Assembly: GCA_902729415.1 (NCBI GenBank)
Contig: CACVCF010000246.1
Span: 1-42,548 of the forward strand
Direction: 5' to 3'
From: Terasakiella magnetica
GTDB taxonomy: Bacteria; Pseudomonadota; Alphaproteobacteria; Rhodospirillales; Magnetospirillaceae
Length of the DNA: 42,548 nucleotides
The translations under genes were made by a program, and so were the position numbers. Under the pieces are notes generated by a model. That model saw nothing but the letters and a program-made list of their open reading frames with translations. It was not told the origin of the DNA and searched no databases. Of this stretch, positions 24,870-34,696 are shown piece by piece; position 1 is the stretch's first letter; each line of letters opens with the position of its first letter.

Positions 24870-26450
24870 ATGTCCGACCTGTCCCCCATCCGCCGCGCCC
24901 TCATTTCGGTTTCCGATAAGACCGGCCTGATCGAGTTCGCCCGTTTCCTGGAAAAGAGCGGAGTCGAGATTCTCTCCACCGGCGGTTCGGCCAAGGCCAT
25001 CCGCGATGCTGGGATCAAGGTGGTCGAAGTGGCCGATCATACCGGCTTTCCCGAGATGCTGGACGGCCGGGTCAAGACCCTGCATCCCAAGGTCCATGGC
25101 GGCCTGCTGGGGATCCGCGGCAATGCCGAACACGAGAAGGCCATGGCCGCGCACGGCATTGCCCCCATCGACCTGCTGGTGGTCAATCTCTATCCCTTCG
25201 AGGCCACCGTCGCCAAGGGCGCGGGCTATGACGAATGTGTCGAGAATATCGATATCGGCGGCCCCGCCATGATCCGCGCCGCCTCCAAGAATCACGCCGC
25301 CGTCGCCGTGGTGGTGGATGTGGAGGATTACGAGGTGGTCAAGGCCGAGATGGAGGCCAATGCCGGTGCTACCACCCTGGGCCTGCGCAAGCGTCTGGCG
25401 GCTGCGGCCTATGCCCGCACCGGCGCCTATGACGCCGCCATTTCCCAGTGGTTCGCCCGCCAATTGGGCGACACCTTCCCCCGCCGCGTCGTGGTGGCGG
25501 GTGAGTTGAAGCAGAGCCTGCGCTATGGCGAGAACCCCCATCAGGCGGCGGCGTTCTACGTCAACGGGCAGGTCCGCCCCGGCGTGTCCACCGCCCGCCA
25601 GCTTCAGGGCAAGGAACTGAGCTACAACAACCTGAACGACACCGACGCCGCTTTCGAGCTGGCGGCCGAGTTCGATCAGCCCGCCGTCGCCATCATCAAG
25701 CACGCCAACCCCTGCGGCGTCGCGGTGGGCGGCGATCTCAAAAGCGCCTATGCCCGCGCCTTGGCCTGTGATCCGGTTTCGGCCTTCGGCGGCATCGTCG
25801 CCGTCAACCGTCGCCTTGACGGCGCCACCGCCCAGGAGATCGCCAAGCTGTTCACCGAAGTGGTGATCGCGCCCGAGGCTGATGACGACGCCATCGCCGC
25901 CTTCGCCGCCAAGAAAAACCTGCGCCTGCTGGTGACCGGCGGCATGCCCGATCCGTCCGAGGCGGGGATGACCCTGCGCCCGGTGGCGGGGGGCTATCTG
26001 TTCCAAAGCAAGGACAATGGCCGGGTGATGCTGCCCGACCTCAAGGTGGTGACCAAACGCGCCCCCACCGAGCAGGAGCTTCAAGATCTGCTGACCGCCT
26101 TCCGTATCTGCAAGCACGTCAAGTCCAACGCCATCATCTACGTCAAGGACGGCGCCACCGTCGGCATCGGCGCTGGTCAGATGAGCCGGGTGGATTCGTC
26201 GCGTATCGCCGCCTGGAAGTCGCGGGAAGCCGCCGATGCCGCCGGGCAGAAGGATGCGGGCACCATCGGTTCGGTGGTGGCGTCGGATGCCTTCTTCCCC
26301 TTCGCCGACGGCCTGCTGGCCGCCGCCGCCGCCGGGGCCACTGCGGTGATCCAGCCGGGCGGCTCCATGCGCGATGCCGAGGTGATCGCCGCCGCCGACG
26401 AAAAGGGTCTGGCCATGGTGTTTACCGGCATGCGTCACTTCCGCCACTGA
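24870..26450 (+). CDS. purH: Bifunctional AICAR formyltransferase/IMP cyclohydrolase
   Basis: PurH performs the last two steps to IMP, using 10-formyl-THF. The 526-residue protein has the N-terminal MGS-like cyclohydrolase domain ([20 protein letters not shown], then [17 protein letters not shown]). The formyltransferase follows with [28 protein letters not shown] and [14 protein letters not shown], ending FTGMRHFRH. The ATG at 24870 matches the family start; a 17-residue longer reading does not. It sits between two polysaccharide genes and probably has its own promoter in 24786-24869, though no boxes were clear. Confidence 0.97.
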   Translation: MSDLSPIRRALISVSDKTGLIEFARFLEKSGVEILSTGGSAKAIRDAGIKVVEVADHTGFPEMLDGRVKTLHPKVHGGLLGIRGNAEHEKAMAAHGIAPIDLLVVNLYPFEATVAKGAGYDECVENIDIGGPAMIRAASKNHAAVAVVVDVEDYEVVKAEMEANAGATTLGLRKRLAAAAYARTGAYDAAISQWFARQLGDTFPRRVVVAGELKQSLRYGENPHQAAAFYVNGQVRPGVSTARQLQGKELSYNNLNDTDAAFELAAEFDQPAVAIIKHANPCGVAVGGDLKSAYARALACDPVSAFGGIVAVNRRLDGATAQEIAKLFTEVVIAPEADDDAIAAFAAKKNLRLLVTGGMPDPSEAGMTLRPVAGGYLFQSKDNGRVMLPDLKVVTKRAPTEQELQDLLTAFRICKHVKSNAIIYVKDGATVGIGAGQMSRVDSSRIAAWKSREAADAAGQKDAGTIGSVVASDAFFPFADGLLAAAAAGATAVIQPGGSMRDAEVIAAADEKGLAMVFTGMRHFRH

Positions 26451-26459
26451 TCTGGCATC

Positions 26460-28334
26460 GTGGTAAAGCGCTTTCCCTTCCATCGCGGCTCGCTCGCCTT
26501 CGTCCATGATCTGGCGATGGCGGCGGCCTCGTTCGTCGTAGCCTTGTACTTGCGTCTGGGCGACGACTGGCGGGGATTCGATCCGGCGCTCATGCTTCCC
26601 GCCAGCCTGGGCTTTGCCGCCCTGGCGGGGAGCGTGTTCCTGTCGTCGCGCATGTATAAGGGGGTGTGGCGCTACGCCTCGGTCAATGACCTTGTGGCGC
26701 TGCTCCGGGCCGTTACCCTGGCCATTGCCGGGTTCTACCTGCTGATGTTTCTGGCGACACGGTTGCAGGAATTACCCCGCTCGGTGCCGGTGATCCACTG
26801 GTTCGTGCTGGTGACCCTGCTGGGGGGGCCGCGTTTCGCCTATCGCAGCTTCAAGGACCGCCGCATGCTGACCAAGCATCTGGCGCGCGGCGATCATGTG
26901 CCGGTGCTGCTGGTCGGCGCCGGTGACGATGCCGAACTGTTCATCCGCGCCACCATGGCGCCCGACGCCGAATACCGGGCGGTCGGCATTCTGGGCAGTG
27001 TCGGCGGCCGGGTCGGGCGCGGCATCCACGGCGTCGATGTCTTGGGCTCCATTGGTGATCTTGACACGGTGGTCTCCCAGCTTCAGGCCAAAGGCGAGGG
27101 GCCGCGGCGGCTGATCATCACCGATCCGCGCCTGGATGGCGCGGTGGTGCGCCGCCTTTTGGACGAATCCGACCGCCTGGGGCTGCCGCTGGCCCGTATC
27201 CCCCGCCTGACCGATCTTCAGCACGGCATCAGCGATCAGATGGTGATCCGCCCCATCGCGGTGGAAGATCTGTTGGGGCGGCCTCAGATCACCCTGGACC
27301 GGGGCAGCATGGAGGCCATGATCAAGGGCAGCCGGGTGCTGGTCACCGGCTCGGGCGGCTCTATCGGCAGCGAACTGGCGCGTCAGATCGCCGGGTTCGG
27401 CCCCGAGGCCCTGATCTTGCTCGATTCTTGCGAGTTCAACCTCTACACGGTGGACCAGGAGCTTTCCAAGGCCTATCCGGCCCTGCGTCTGGTGCCTTGC
27501 ATCGGCGATGTCCGTGACGCTGAACGCATCGGTCAGGTCATGGCCCAGCACGGCCCCGCTTTGGTATTCCACGCTGCCGCCCTCAAGCATGTGCCCATGG
27601 TCGAGTACAATCCCGACGAAGGCGTGCTGACCAACGCGGTGGGCACCCGCATCGTCGCCGATGCCTGCCGTGCCAATGGCGTCACCTTGATGGTGCAGAT
27701 CTCCACCGACAAGGCGGTCAACCCCACCAACGTCATGGGCGCGTCCAAGCGCATCGCCGAGATGTACACCCAGGCGCTGGATGTGTCCGATGGCACCCGC
27801 TTCGTCTCGGTGCGCTTTGGCAACGTGCTGGGCTCCACTGGCTCGGTGGTGCCGCTGTTTCAGCGCCAATTAGCCGAGGGTGGGCCGCTGACCGTCACCC
27901 ATCCCGACATGACCCGCTATTTCATGACCGTGCGCGAAGCGGTGGAGCTGGTGCTGCAGGCCTCGGCCTTCGGCATGGAAAGCAGCCAGTACCGGGGCAA
28001 GATCTTTGTTCTCGACATGGGCGAGCCGGTGAAAATCGTCCATCTGGCGCGTCAGATGATCCGTCTGGCGGGCTTGCGTCCCGATGTGGACGTCAAGATC
28101 GATTTCACCGGCCTCAGGCCCGGCGAAAAGCTGTTCGAGGAAATCTTTCATGGGGCGGAACCGCCGGTTCCCACCGAACGTCAGGGCATTCTGGTCGCCG
28201 CCCCGCGCATGGTCGATGCCGAAGAACTGGGACTGGCGCTGGATGATCTGGCCCAGGCCTGCCGCGCCCACCGGCCTGATCGGGTCATGCCCATCGTGCG
28301 CAATCTGGTGCCGGAATACACCCCGACCGAATAG
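26460..28334 (+). CDS. Membrane-bound nucleotide-sugar 4,6-dehydratase (WbpM/PglF/CapD type)
   Basis: The 624-residue protein starts with four membrane helices (to about residue 120) and a CoA/NAD-binding-like domain with VPVLLVGAGDDAELFIRA. The catalytic SDR domain follows: RVLVTGSGGSIGSELARQI near residue 295. In this family the usual SDR Tyr is Met, seen here as TNVMGASKRIAEMY after QISTDKAVNP. Such enzymes make UDP-4-keto-6-deoxy-GlcNAc for diacetamido sugars in O-chains or glycoproteins. The start is the GTG at 26460, nine bases after purH. It may supply sugars to the 18801-24762 set. Confidence 0.85.
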   Translation: MVKRFPFHRGSLAFVHDLAMAAASFVVALYLRLGDDWRGFDPALMLPASLGFAALAGSVFLSSRMYKGVWRYASVNDLVALLRAVTLAIAGFYLLMFLATRLQELPRSVPVIHWFVLVTLLGGPRFAYRSFKDRRMLTKHLARGDHVPVLLVGAGDDAELFIRATMAPDAEYRAVGILGSVGGRVGRGIHGVDVLGSIGDLDTVVSQLQAKGEGPRRLIITDPRLDGAVVRRLLDESDRLGLPLARIPRLTDLQHGISDQMVIRPIAVEDLLGRPQITLDRGSMEAMIKGSRVLVTGSGGSIGSELARQIAGFGPEALILLDSCEFNLYTVDQELSKAYPALRLVPCIGDVRDAERIGQVMAQHGPALVFHAAALKHVPMVEYNPDEGVLTNAVGTRIVADACRANGVTLMVQISTDKAVNPTNVMGASKRIAEMYTQALDVSDGTRFVSVRFGNVLGSTGSVVPLFQRQLAEGGPLTVTHPDMTRYFMTVREAVELVLQASAFGMESSQYRGKIFVLDMGEPVKIVHLARQMIRLAGLRPDVDVKIDFTGLRPGEKLFEEIFHGAEPPVPTERQGILVAAPRMVDAEELGLALDDLAQACRAHRPDRVMPIVRNLVPEYTPTE

Positions 28335-28411
28335 CCCCATACCTTCGGTAAACCCCCACAGCAAGCCCTTGCCGTTTGCGTGGGTTAGGCGTACCCCTTA
28401 GAGTGCGATGA

Positions 28412-28513
28412 CAATAGATCGGCGCAGCCTTGCGCCGGTCTATTGGCTGAATCGCCCTCTAACGTGTTGATTAGAGACGGATTCAGCTTTTCGGCTGAAT
28501 CGCTACGCGATTC
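28412..28513 (+). promoter_or_regulatory. Structured leader with competing hairpins before the Mo hydroxylase
   Basis: Within the 232-base gap before the small-subunit gene are four stems. 28412-28445 is a 15-base stem with loop GCCT (complete if one G-T wobble is allowed). 28457-28476 pairs CTCTAA with TTAGAG. 28480-28501 pairs GATTCAGC with GCTGAATC. 28497-28513 pairs GAATCGC with GCGATTC. The last two share bases 28497-28501, so they exclude each other. GGCTGAATCGC also occurs twice (from 28445 and from 28493). No known riboswitch consensus was recognised; a dispersed repeat element is an alternative. Confidence 0.45.
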
Positions 28514-28566
28514 AACCTTAAAGCATCCGGCTCTAAACATCTTCCAGACGTCGATGGGACCGCCTC

Positions 28567-29031
28567 ATGATCTCTCTGATCGTCAACGGCGAGCGCCACA
28601 AGGTGGATGCCGCCCCCCATATGCCGTTGCTGTGGGTGCTGCGGGATCTGCTGGGTCTGGGCGGCACCAAATATGGTTGCGGCCAGGGCTTGTGCGGTGC
28701 CTGCACCGTTCTGGTGGATGGCGAGGCCATGCGGGCGTGCTCCATCCCGGTGGGCGACTTGAACGGCCGCCGCGTCACCACCATCCAGGGCTTGGAAAGC
28801 CCGGTGGGCAAGGCGGTGCAGGCCGCCTGGGTCGAGCTGGACGTGGCCCAATGCGGCTATTGCCAGCCCGGACAGATCATCAGCGCCGTGGCGCTTCTGC
28901 GCCAGAAACCCAAACCCAGCGATGCCGATATCGATGCCGCCATGGATGGCAATCTTTGCCGCTGCGGCACCTATCAGCGCATCCGTGCCGCCATCCATCT
29001 CGCCGCCCGGCGGCTGGGAGGCGCGTCATGA
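28567..29031 (+). CDS. (2Fe-2S) small subunit of an aldehyde oxidase-type Mo hydroxylase (IorA-like)
   Basis: The 154-residue protein binds two 2Fe-2S clusters that carry electrons away from the molybdenum site. The plant-type cluster uses Cys38, 43, 46 and 58 ([12 protein letters not shown]), and the second uses Cys96, 99, 131 and 133 ([17 protein letters not shown]). Family relatives are isoquinoline 1-oxidoreductase alpha subunit and membrane-linked aldehyde dehydrogenases. Its stop overlaps the large-subunit ATG (ATGA). Confidence 0.9.
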   Translation: MISLIVNGERHKVDAAPHMPLLWVLRDLLGLGGTKYGCGQGLCGACTVLVDGEAMRACSIPVGDLNGRRVTTIQGLESPVGKAVQAAWVELDVAQCGYCQPGQIISAVALLRQKPKPSDADIDAAMDGNLCRCGTYQRIRAAIHLAARRLGGAS

Positions 29032-31193
29032 GCCGCCATGATTACGCTCCCGCCGACCCGTCGCGCCGCCACTTCCTGGTGGTGTCGGGTGGGGTGGGCC
29101 TGGGCCTGACTCTGACGCTGGCCGAGGCCCAGGCCGGCATCACCGCCCGGACCGCCCAGCCGGGCGAGTTCATCGCCAACGCCTTCGTCACCATCGGCCC
29201 CGATGGTGGCGTTACCGTGGTGGTCAAGCATCTGGAGATGGGCCAGGGTGTCGCCACCGGCCTGCCGGTGCTGGTGGCCGAGGAACTGGAGGTGGACCCG
29301 GCGTTGGTGCGGGTGGAATTCGCTCCCGCCGACGCCAGCCGCTACAACAATCTGTTCTGGGGGCCGTCCCAGGGGACCGGCGGGTCGACCGCCACCGCCA
29401 ATTCGTGGGAGCAATTGCGCAAGGCCGGGGCCGCCGCCCGCGAGATGCTGATCGAGGCCGCCGCTCGAATTCTCAAGGTCGAGCGTTCGGGGCTGACGGC
29501 CCTGAACGGCGGTGTGGTTCATATACCCACCGGCCGCAGGCTGGGCTATGGCGAGCTGGTGGGCGAGGCCGCCCGCCTGAAAGCCCCGGAGAATCCACCG
29601 TTGAAGCCTCACGCCGAGTTCCGGCTGATCGGGCGCAAGGGCGTTAAACGCACCGATTCCAACGACAAGGTGACGGGGGCTGCGGTCTATGGTCTCGACA
29701 TCCGCCTGCCGGGCATGGTCACCGCCGTGGTGGCGCGGCCGCCGGTGTTTGGCGCCAAACTCAAGGATGTGGACCGCAAGGCGGCGCTGCGAGTGCCGGG
29801 CGTGGTGGCGGTGCTGGTCATTTCCAGCGGCGTGGCGGTGGTGGCGCAAAATTTCTGGGCCGCCAAGCTGGGGCGTGAGGTCTTGAAGCTGGAGTGGAGT
29901 CCGCCGACCACTTTGGTCTCCACCGAGGCTTTGCGCCGCGGCTGGACTGAATTGTTGAGCCAGCCCGGTGCGGTGGCGCGCGATCAAGGCGCGCCCGAGG
30001 CCAGTTTGAATTCGGGCGAGCGGCGGGTGACCGCCATTTACGAAGCGCCCTATCTCGCCCATGCCCCCATGGAGCCGCTCAACTGCGTGGTGCGGCTGTC
30101 TCGGACCAAGTGCGAGATCTGGGCCGGATGCCAATTCCAAAGCCACGATCAGGCCATGGCGGCCAAGGCCGCCGGGCTGGAGCCGTCGCAGGTGGAGATC
30201 AACACCCTTTACGCCGGGGGCAGCTTTGGCCGCCGCGCCAATCCGGCTTCCGATTACATCGTCGAAGGCGTCGAGATCGCCAAGGCGGTAGGCCTGCCGG
30301 TGCGGCTGGTCTGGACCCGCGAGGACGATATCGCCGGGGGCTACTACCGCCCCATGTTCCTGCACGGCTTCGAAGCCGCCCTGGACGCGGGCGGTCTGCC
30401 GCTGGTCTGGCGGCACCGGTTGGTGGGCCAGTCGATCATGGAGAACGGCCCCTTCGCCGCCATGATCAAGAACGGTATCGATCCGGTCTCGGTGGAGGGC
30501 GCCGCCAATCTGCCCTACGCCATCCCCCATCTGCGGGTCGAGCTGCATTCGCCCAAAACCCCGGTGCCGGTGCTGTGGTGGCGCTCGGTGGGGTCCAGCC
30601 ATACCGCCTTCGCCACCGAATGCTTCCTGGACGAATTGGCCCAGGCGGGCGGCCGCGACCCGCTGGACCTGCGCCGTGCCCTGCTGGCGGAACAGCCCCG
30701 CCATCTGGCGGTGCTGGAACTGGCGGCGGCCAAGGCGGGATGGGGCCAGGCCCTGCCCGCAGGCAAGGGGCGCGGTCTGGCTGTCCATGAATCCTTTCAT
30801 TCCGTCGTCGCCCAGGTGGTGGACGTCGCCATCGGCGAGACCGGCAAGATCAAGGTCGAGCGGGTGGTCTGCGCCGTCGATTGCGGCATCGCCGTCACTC
30901 CCGACGTGGTGGTGGCCCAGATGGAAGGCGGTATCGCCTATGCCCTCTCCGCCGCCTTGTTCGGCGAGATCACGCTTAAGGACGGCGCGGCCCAGCAGAG
31001 CAATTTCCACGATTACCGCTGTCTGCGCATGTCCGAGATGCCCAAGATCGAGGTCCATATCCTGCCCAGCGCCGCCCCGCCCACCGGCGTCGGCGAACCC
31101 GGCGTGCCGCCGCTGGCCCCCGCCTTGTGCAACGCCATCTTCGCCGCCACCGGCAAGCGCATCCGCACCCTGCCCATCGGCGACACGGTGTAA
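29028..31193 (+). CDS. Molybdopterin-binding large subunit of an aldehyde oxidase-type hydroxylase (IorB-like)
   Basis: The 721-residue subunit would bind the molybdenum cofactor and oxidise an aldehyde or N-heterocycle. It begins with a twin-arginine signal ([19 protein letters not shown]), so the pair is probably exported folded to the periplasm, the small subunit riding along. Family marks are [37 protein letters not shown] and the active-site Glu near the end in [15 protein letters not shown]. IorB-type proteins are typical for this layout without a separate FAD subunit. No cytochrome subunit or XdhC-type maturation gene follows; ccmC begins 116 bases later. Substrate is unknown. Confidence 0.85.
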   Translation: MSRHDYAPADPSRRHFLVVSGGVGLGLTLTLAEAQAGITARTAQPGEFIANAFVTIGPDGGVTVVVKHLEMGQGVATGLPVLVAEELEVDPALVRVEFAPADASRYNNLFWGPSQGTGGSTATANSWEQLRKAGAAAREMLIEAAARILKVERSGLTALNGGVVHIPTGRRLGYGELVGEAARLKAPENPPLKPHAEFRLIGRKGVKRTDSNDKVTGAAVYGLDIRLPGMVTAVVARPPVFGAKLKDVDRKAALRVPGVVAVLVISSGVAVVAQNFWAAKLGREVLKLEWSPPTTLVSTEALRRGWTELLSQPGAVARDQGAPEASLNSGERRVTAIYEAPYLAHAPMEPLNCVVRLSRTKCEIWAGCQFQSHDQAMAAKAAGLEPSQVEINTLYAGGSFGRRANPASDYIVEGVEIAKAVGLPVRLVWTREDDIAGGYYRPMFLHGFEAALDAGGLPLVWRHRLVGQSIMENGPFAAMIKNGIDPVSVEGAANLPYAIPHLRVELHSPKTPVPVLWWRSVGSSHTAFATECFLDELAQAGGRDPLDLRRALLAEQPRHLAVLELAAAKAGWGQALPAGKGRGLAVHESFHSVVAQVVDVAIGETGKIKVERVVCAVDCGIAVTPDVVVAQMEGGIAYALSAALFGEITLKDGAAQQSNFHDYRCLRMSEMPKIEVHILPSAAPPTGVGEPGVPPLAPALCNAIFAATGKRIRTLPIGDTV

Positions 31194-31309
31194 GGGGGGG
31201 GCTGCTGCCCGCTTTCGACCGGCATCCGATGGTCTTGCCCCCAATCATGACGAAACCGTCATTCGACTCCGCTGGAAATGGGGGAGGAACGAGGCTAAAA
31301 GGTACGCCC

Positions 31310-32044
31310 ATGCATCGCTTCGCCAATCCCGCCCGCTTTCTCCGCCTCGCCAAGGTGATTTTGCCCTGGTCGTCGGCCATCGCCGTTTTGTGCCTGGGAG
31401 CCGGGCTGTACTTCGCCCTGGCCGCTTCGCCTGCCGATTATCAGCAAGGTGAAAGCGTCCGCATCATGTATGTCCATGTGCCCGCCGCCTGGATGGGGAT
31501 GTTCTGCTACACCGCCATGGCGGTGTTCAGCGCCATGGCCCTGATCTGGAAGCATCCCCTGGCCGATCTTCTGGCCAAGGCCACCGCCCCGGTGGGTGCC
31601 GCCTTCACCTTCTTGTGTCTGGTGACCGGCAGCCTGTGGGGCAAGCCCATGTGGGGAACGTGGTGGGCCTGGGATGCGCGGCTGACCAGCATGCTGATCC
31701 TGCTGTTCTTGTATCTGGGCTATATGGCCCTGGCCAACGCCTTCGACGACCCTGAGCGTGGCAACAAGGCCGCCGCCATCCTGGCCTTGGTCGGCGCCGT
31801 TAATGTGCCGGTCATCAAGTGGTCGGTGGATTGGTGGAACACCCTGCACCAGCCCGCCAGCGTGGTGAAGATGGGCGGCCCCGCCATCGATCCCAGCATG
31901 CTGGTGCCGCTGCTGCTGATGGCGGTGGGCTTCAAGGCCTATTGGATCACGGTGTTGATCCTGCGCGGACGGTCCGAGATTGCCGCCCAGAAGGTGCGGA
32001 TCATCCGCATGGCCCAGATCCACGCCGCATCCCGAGGGGAGTGA
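31310..32044 (+). CDS. ccmC: Heme exporter/handling protein CcmC
   Basis: CcmC loads heme onto CcmE at the periplasmic face in System I cytochrome c maturation. The 244-residue protein has six membrane segments. Its Trp-rich heme motif is LWGKPMWGTWWAWDARLTS, with flanking His in MYVHVPAAWMG and WNTLHQPASV. The ATG at 31310 is preferred over in-frame earlier starts because the family begins close to this point. ccmD starts nine bases after its stop. Confidence 0.95.
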   Translation: MHRFANPARFLRLAKVILPWSSAIAVLCLGAGLYFALAASPADYQQGESVRIMYVHVPAAWMGMFCYTAMAVFSAMALIWKHPLADLLAKATAPVGAAFTFLCLVTGSLWGKPMWGTWWAWDARLTSMLILLFLYLGYMALANAFDDPERGNKAAAILALVGAVNVPVIKWSVDWWNTLHQPASVVKMGGPAIDPSMLVPLLLMAVGFKAYWITVLILRGRSEIAAQKVRIIRMAQIHAASRGE

Positions 32045-32052
32045 CCAACGTC

Positions 32053-32247
32053 ATGGATTCGATCTCCTCCATGCTTCATATGGGCGGCTATGGCGGTTAC
32101 GTCTGGCCTGCTTACGCCATCAGCGCGGTGGTTCTGGTCCTGGTTCTGGTGGTGTCGCTGCTGGGCGCGCGCCGGGACGAGGCCGAACTTGACGTGCTCC
32201 AGCAGGCCCGCCGGGCACGGCGCGGCGGCACACCGGAGAGCTTATAA
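32053..32247 (+). CDS. ccmD: Heme exporter protein CcmD
   Basis: CcmD is a small one-helix protein that helps release holo-CcmE from CcmABC. The 64-residue product has MGGYGGYVWPAYAISAVVLV near residues 10-29, the usual GGY-x-x-YVW-x-AY entry into the membrane helix, and a charged cytoplasmic tail (RRDEAELDVL). The ATG at 32053 fits best; a GTG at 32041 would add four residues. ccmE follows with no gap. Confidence 0.9.
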   Translation: MDSISSMLHMGGYGGYVWPAYAISAVVLVLVLVVSLLGARRDEAELDVLQQARRARRGGTPESL

Positions 32248-32691
32248 GTGACCCGCAAGCAACGCAGGCTTTACTTCGTTCTTCTCGGCATGCTGGCGCT
32301 GGGCGCCGCCGTGGCCCTGGTGCTGACCGCCATTTCAGACAGCCTGGTCTATTTCTACTCCCCTACCGATATCGTCACCCAGCGCATCCCCGAGGGGCGG
32401 CGCATGCGTATCGGCGGTCTGGTGGAGGACGGCAGCGTCAAGAAGGACGGCAAGACCGTCACCTTCAAGATCACCGATATCACCAATTCTCTTCCAGTGG
32501 TCTATTCCGGCATCCTGCCCGACCTGTTCCGCGAGGCCCAGGGTGTCGTGGTCGAGGGCCGCATGGAGACGGACGGCCAGTTCCACGCCTCCGAAGTTCT
32601 GGCCAAGCATGATGAGAAGTACATGCCCAAGGAAGTGGCTGACGCCCTGAAGAAGTCGGGCCAGTGGAACGACGGCAAGACGCCCAAGTGA
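32248..32691 (+). CDS. ccmE: Cytochrome c maturation heme chaperone CcmE
   Basis: CcmE binds heme covalently in the periplasm and hands it to CcmF. The 147-residue protein has an N-terminal membrane anchor (residues 8-30), the barrel start YFYSPTDI, and the heme-binding His121 in LAKHDEKYMP, with Tyr125 as ligand. The start is GTG at 32248, directly after ccmD. ccmF begins ten bases after the stop. Confidence 0.95.
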   Translation: MTRKQRRLYFVLLGMLALGAAVALVLTAISDSLVYFYSPTDIVTQRIPEGRRMRIGGLVEDGSVKKDGKTVTFKITDITNSLPVVYSGILPDLFREAQGVVVEGRMETDGQFHASEVLAKHDEKYMPKEVADALKKSGQWNDGKTPK

Positions 32692-32701
32692 GGATAGTCC
32701 T

Positions 32702-34684
32702 ATGATCGCCGAGATCGGCCATTTCGCCCTGGTGCTGGCCCTGTGCGTCGCCCTGGTTCAGGCGGTGGTGCCGCTGATCGGCGCCAAGCGCGGCTGGAGC
32801 AACTGGATGGCGGTGGCGGGCCCCGCCTCCACCTTGCAATTCCTGTTCATCGCCGTGGCTTTCGGGGCTTTGACCAACGCCTATGTCACCAGCGACTTCT
32901 CCCTGGTCAATGTGGCCAGCAACAGCCACACCGAAAAGCCCATGCTGTACAAGGTGGCGGGGGTTTGGGGTAATCACGAGGGCTCGCTGCTGCTGTGGAT
33001 CACCATCCTGGCGCTGTTCGGCTTTGCCGTGACCCTGTTCGGGCGCAACCTGCCGCCGGGTCTGAAATCGCGCGCCCTGGCGGTTCAGGCCATGATCGCG
33101 GTGGGCTTCCTGGCCTTTATCCTGCTGACCTCCAACCCCTTCGCCCGGTTGGAGCCGCCGCCCATGGACGGCAACGGTCTCAATCCCATGCTGCAAGACC
33201 CCGGCCTCGCCTTCCACCCTCCCTTCCTCTATCTGGGCTATGTCGGCTTTTCCATGGCGTTTTCGTTCGCCATCGCCGCCCTTCTGGAAGGCCGGGTCGA
33301 TGCCGCTTGGGCGCGCTGGGTCCGGCCCTGGACCCTGGCGGCCTGGATTTTCCTGACCTGCGGCATCATGCTGGGGTCGTGGTGGGCCTATTACACCCTG
33401 GGCTGGGGCGGCTGGTGGTATTGGGATCCGGTGGAAAACGCCTCGTTCATGCCGTGGCTGGCGGGAACCGCGCTTTTGCATTCCGCCGTGGTGGTGGAGA
33501 AGCGCGATTCGCTCAAAAGCTGGACCATCTTGCTGGCCATTGTCGCCTTCGGCTTCTCGCTGCTGGGCACCTTCCTGGTGCGCTCGGGCGTTCTGACCTC
33601 GGTGCATGCCTTCGCCACCGATCCGGCGCGCGGCATTTTCATTCTGCTGCTGCTGGTGCTGGCGGTGGGCGGGTCGCTGACCCTTTACGCCATCCGCGCG
33701 CCTGCCATGAAGATGGGCGGGCTGTTCTCGCCGATCTCGCGCGAGGGGTCGCTGCTGCTCAACAACGTGCTGATGTCCACCGGCGCCGCCACCGTGCTGC
33801 TGGGAACCCTCTATCCCCTGATCGCCGACGCCCTCAATCTGGGCAAGGTGTCGGTGGGTCCGCCCTTCTTCAATGCCGTGTTCCTGCCGCTGATGGCGCC
33901 CATGGTGGCGGTGATGGCCGTCGGCCCGATGATGGCGTGGAAACGCGGCGATCTAGCCGGCATTCTCGGACGTCTGAAGCTGGCGGCGGCCCTGGCCCTG
34001 GGCACCGGCGCCCTGGTGTGGTTCCTGCAAGGCGGCTCGGCCGGTCCGTGGTGGACGGGGGCGGGCTTTGCTCTGGCGGTGTGGCTGGGGCTTGGCACCC
34101 TGGCCGATCTCGCCGACCGTATCCGTCTGTTCGAGGCCCCCGCCGAAGCCTTGGGCCGCGCCCTGCGCCTGCCGCGTTCAGCCTGGGGCATGGCGCTGGC
34201 CCATCTTGGCGTTGCGGTGTTCATCATCGGCCTGACCGCCTCGGCGGCCTGGACCACCGAACATATCCAAAGCCAGAAGATCGATCAGACCGTTGATGTG
34301 GCGGGCTATGGCGTGACCCTGAAGTCGGTGCACGATGTTCCCGGCCCCAACTATACCGCCAGTCAGGCCACCTTCGAGATCTCCAGAAACGGCACGCTGC
34401 TGGCGGTGATGCAGCCGGAAAAGCGCATCTACCGCATGCCGCCCCGGCCCACCACCACGGCGGCGATCCGGTCCGGCATCACCGGCGACCTCTATGTCGT
34501 CATCGGCGATGCCGACCCCAAGGGCGGCTATGTCACCCGGCTGTACTTCAACCCCTGCATTGCCTGGCTGTGGGCGGGCGGCGGGCTGCTGGTGCTGGGG
34601 GGGCTGGTCAGCCTGCTGGACCGCCGCCACCGCGTCGGGGCTCCGGCCCGGCCGCGGGTGCAACCGGTTTCGGCCAAGGCGTAA
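32702..34684 (+). CDS. ccmF: Heme lyase subunit CcmF
   Basis: CcmF with CcmH ligates heme to apocytochrome c. The 660-residue protein has about fourteen membrane segments. WGNHEGSLLLW lies near residue 90, FHPPFLYLGYVGFSMAF near 172, and the Trp-rich motif GWGGWWYWDPVENASFMPWL near 235. The periplasmic C-terminal loop includes EKRIYRMPPRPTTTAAI. GAGGATAGTCCT precedes the ATG. Twelve bases separate it from ccmG. Confidence 0.97.
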   Translation: MIAEIGHFALVLALCVALVQAVVPLIGAKRGWSNWMAVAGPASTLQFLFIAVAFGALTNAYVTSDFSLVNVASNSHTEKPMLYKVAGVWGNHEGSLLLWITILALFGFAVTLFGRNLPPGLKSRALAVQAMIAVGFLAFILLTSNPFARLEPPPMDGNGLNPMLQDPGLAFHPPFLYLGYVGFSMAFSFAIAALLEGRVDAAWARWVRPWTLAAWIFLTCGIMLGSWWAYYTLGWGGWWYWDPVENASFMPWLAGTALLHSAVVVEKRDSLKSWTILLAIVAFGFSLLGTFLVRSGVLTSVHAFATDPARGIFILLLLVLAVGGSLTLYAIRAPAMKMGGLFSPISREGSLLLNNVLMSTGAATVLLGTLYPLIADALNLGKVSVGPPFFNAVFLPLMAPMVAVMAVGPMMAWKRGDLAGILGRLKLAAALALGTGALVWFLQGGSAGPWWTGAGFALAVWLGLGTLADLADRIRLFEAPAEALGRALRLPRSAWGMALAHLGVAVFIIGLTASAAWTTEHIQSQKIDQTVDVAGYGVTLKSVHDVPGPNYTASQATFEISRNGTLLAVMQPEKRIYRMPPRPTTTAAIRSGITGDLYVVIGDADPKGGYVTRLYFNPCIAWLWAGGGLLVLGGLVSLLDRRHRVGAPARPRVQPVSAKA

Positions 34685-34696
34685 GGAAGCAAGCCC

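Noticed and set aside
24822..26507. 561-codon antisense frame opposite purH
   Set aside because: purH on the plus strand is unambiguous; the antisense product is repetitive His/Gly/Asp sequence.
28412..28513. Molybdenum-cofactor riboswitch
   Set aside because: The position would suit it, but the stems do not show the multi-helix consensus as far as it can be judged by eye, and two of them are mutually exclusive.
28974..31244. 756-codon open frame antisense to the Mo hydroxylase large subunit
   Set aside because: It mirrors the codon pattern of the real gene, which has full family motifs and a Tat signal; no start site or motif supports the antisense product.
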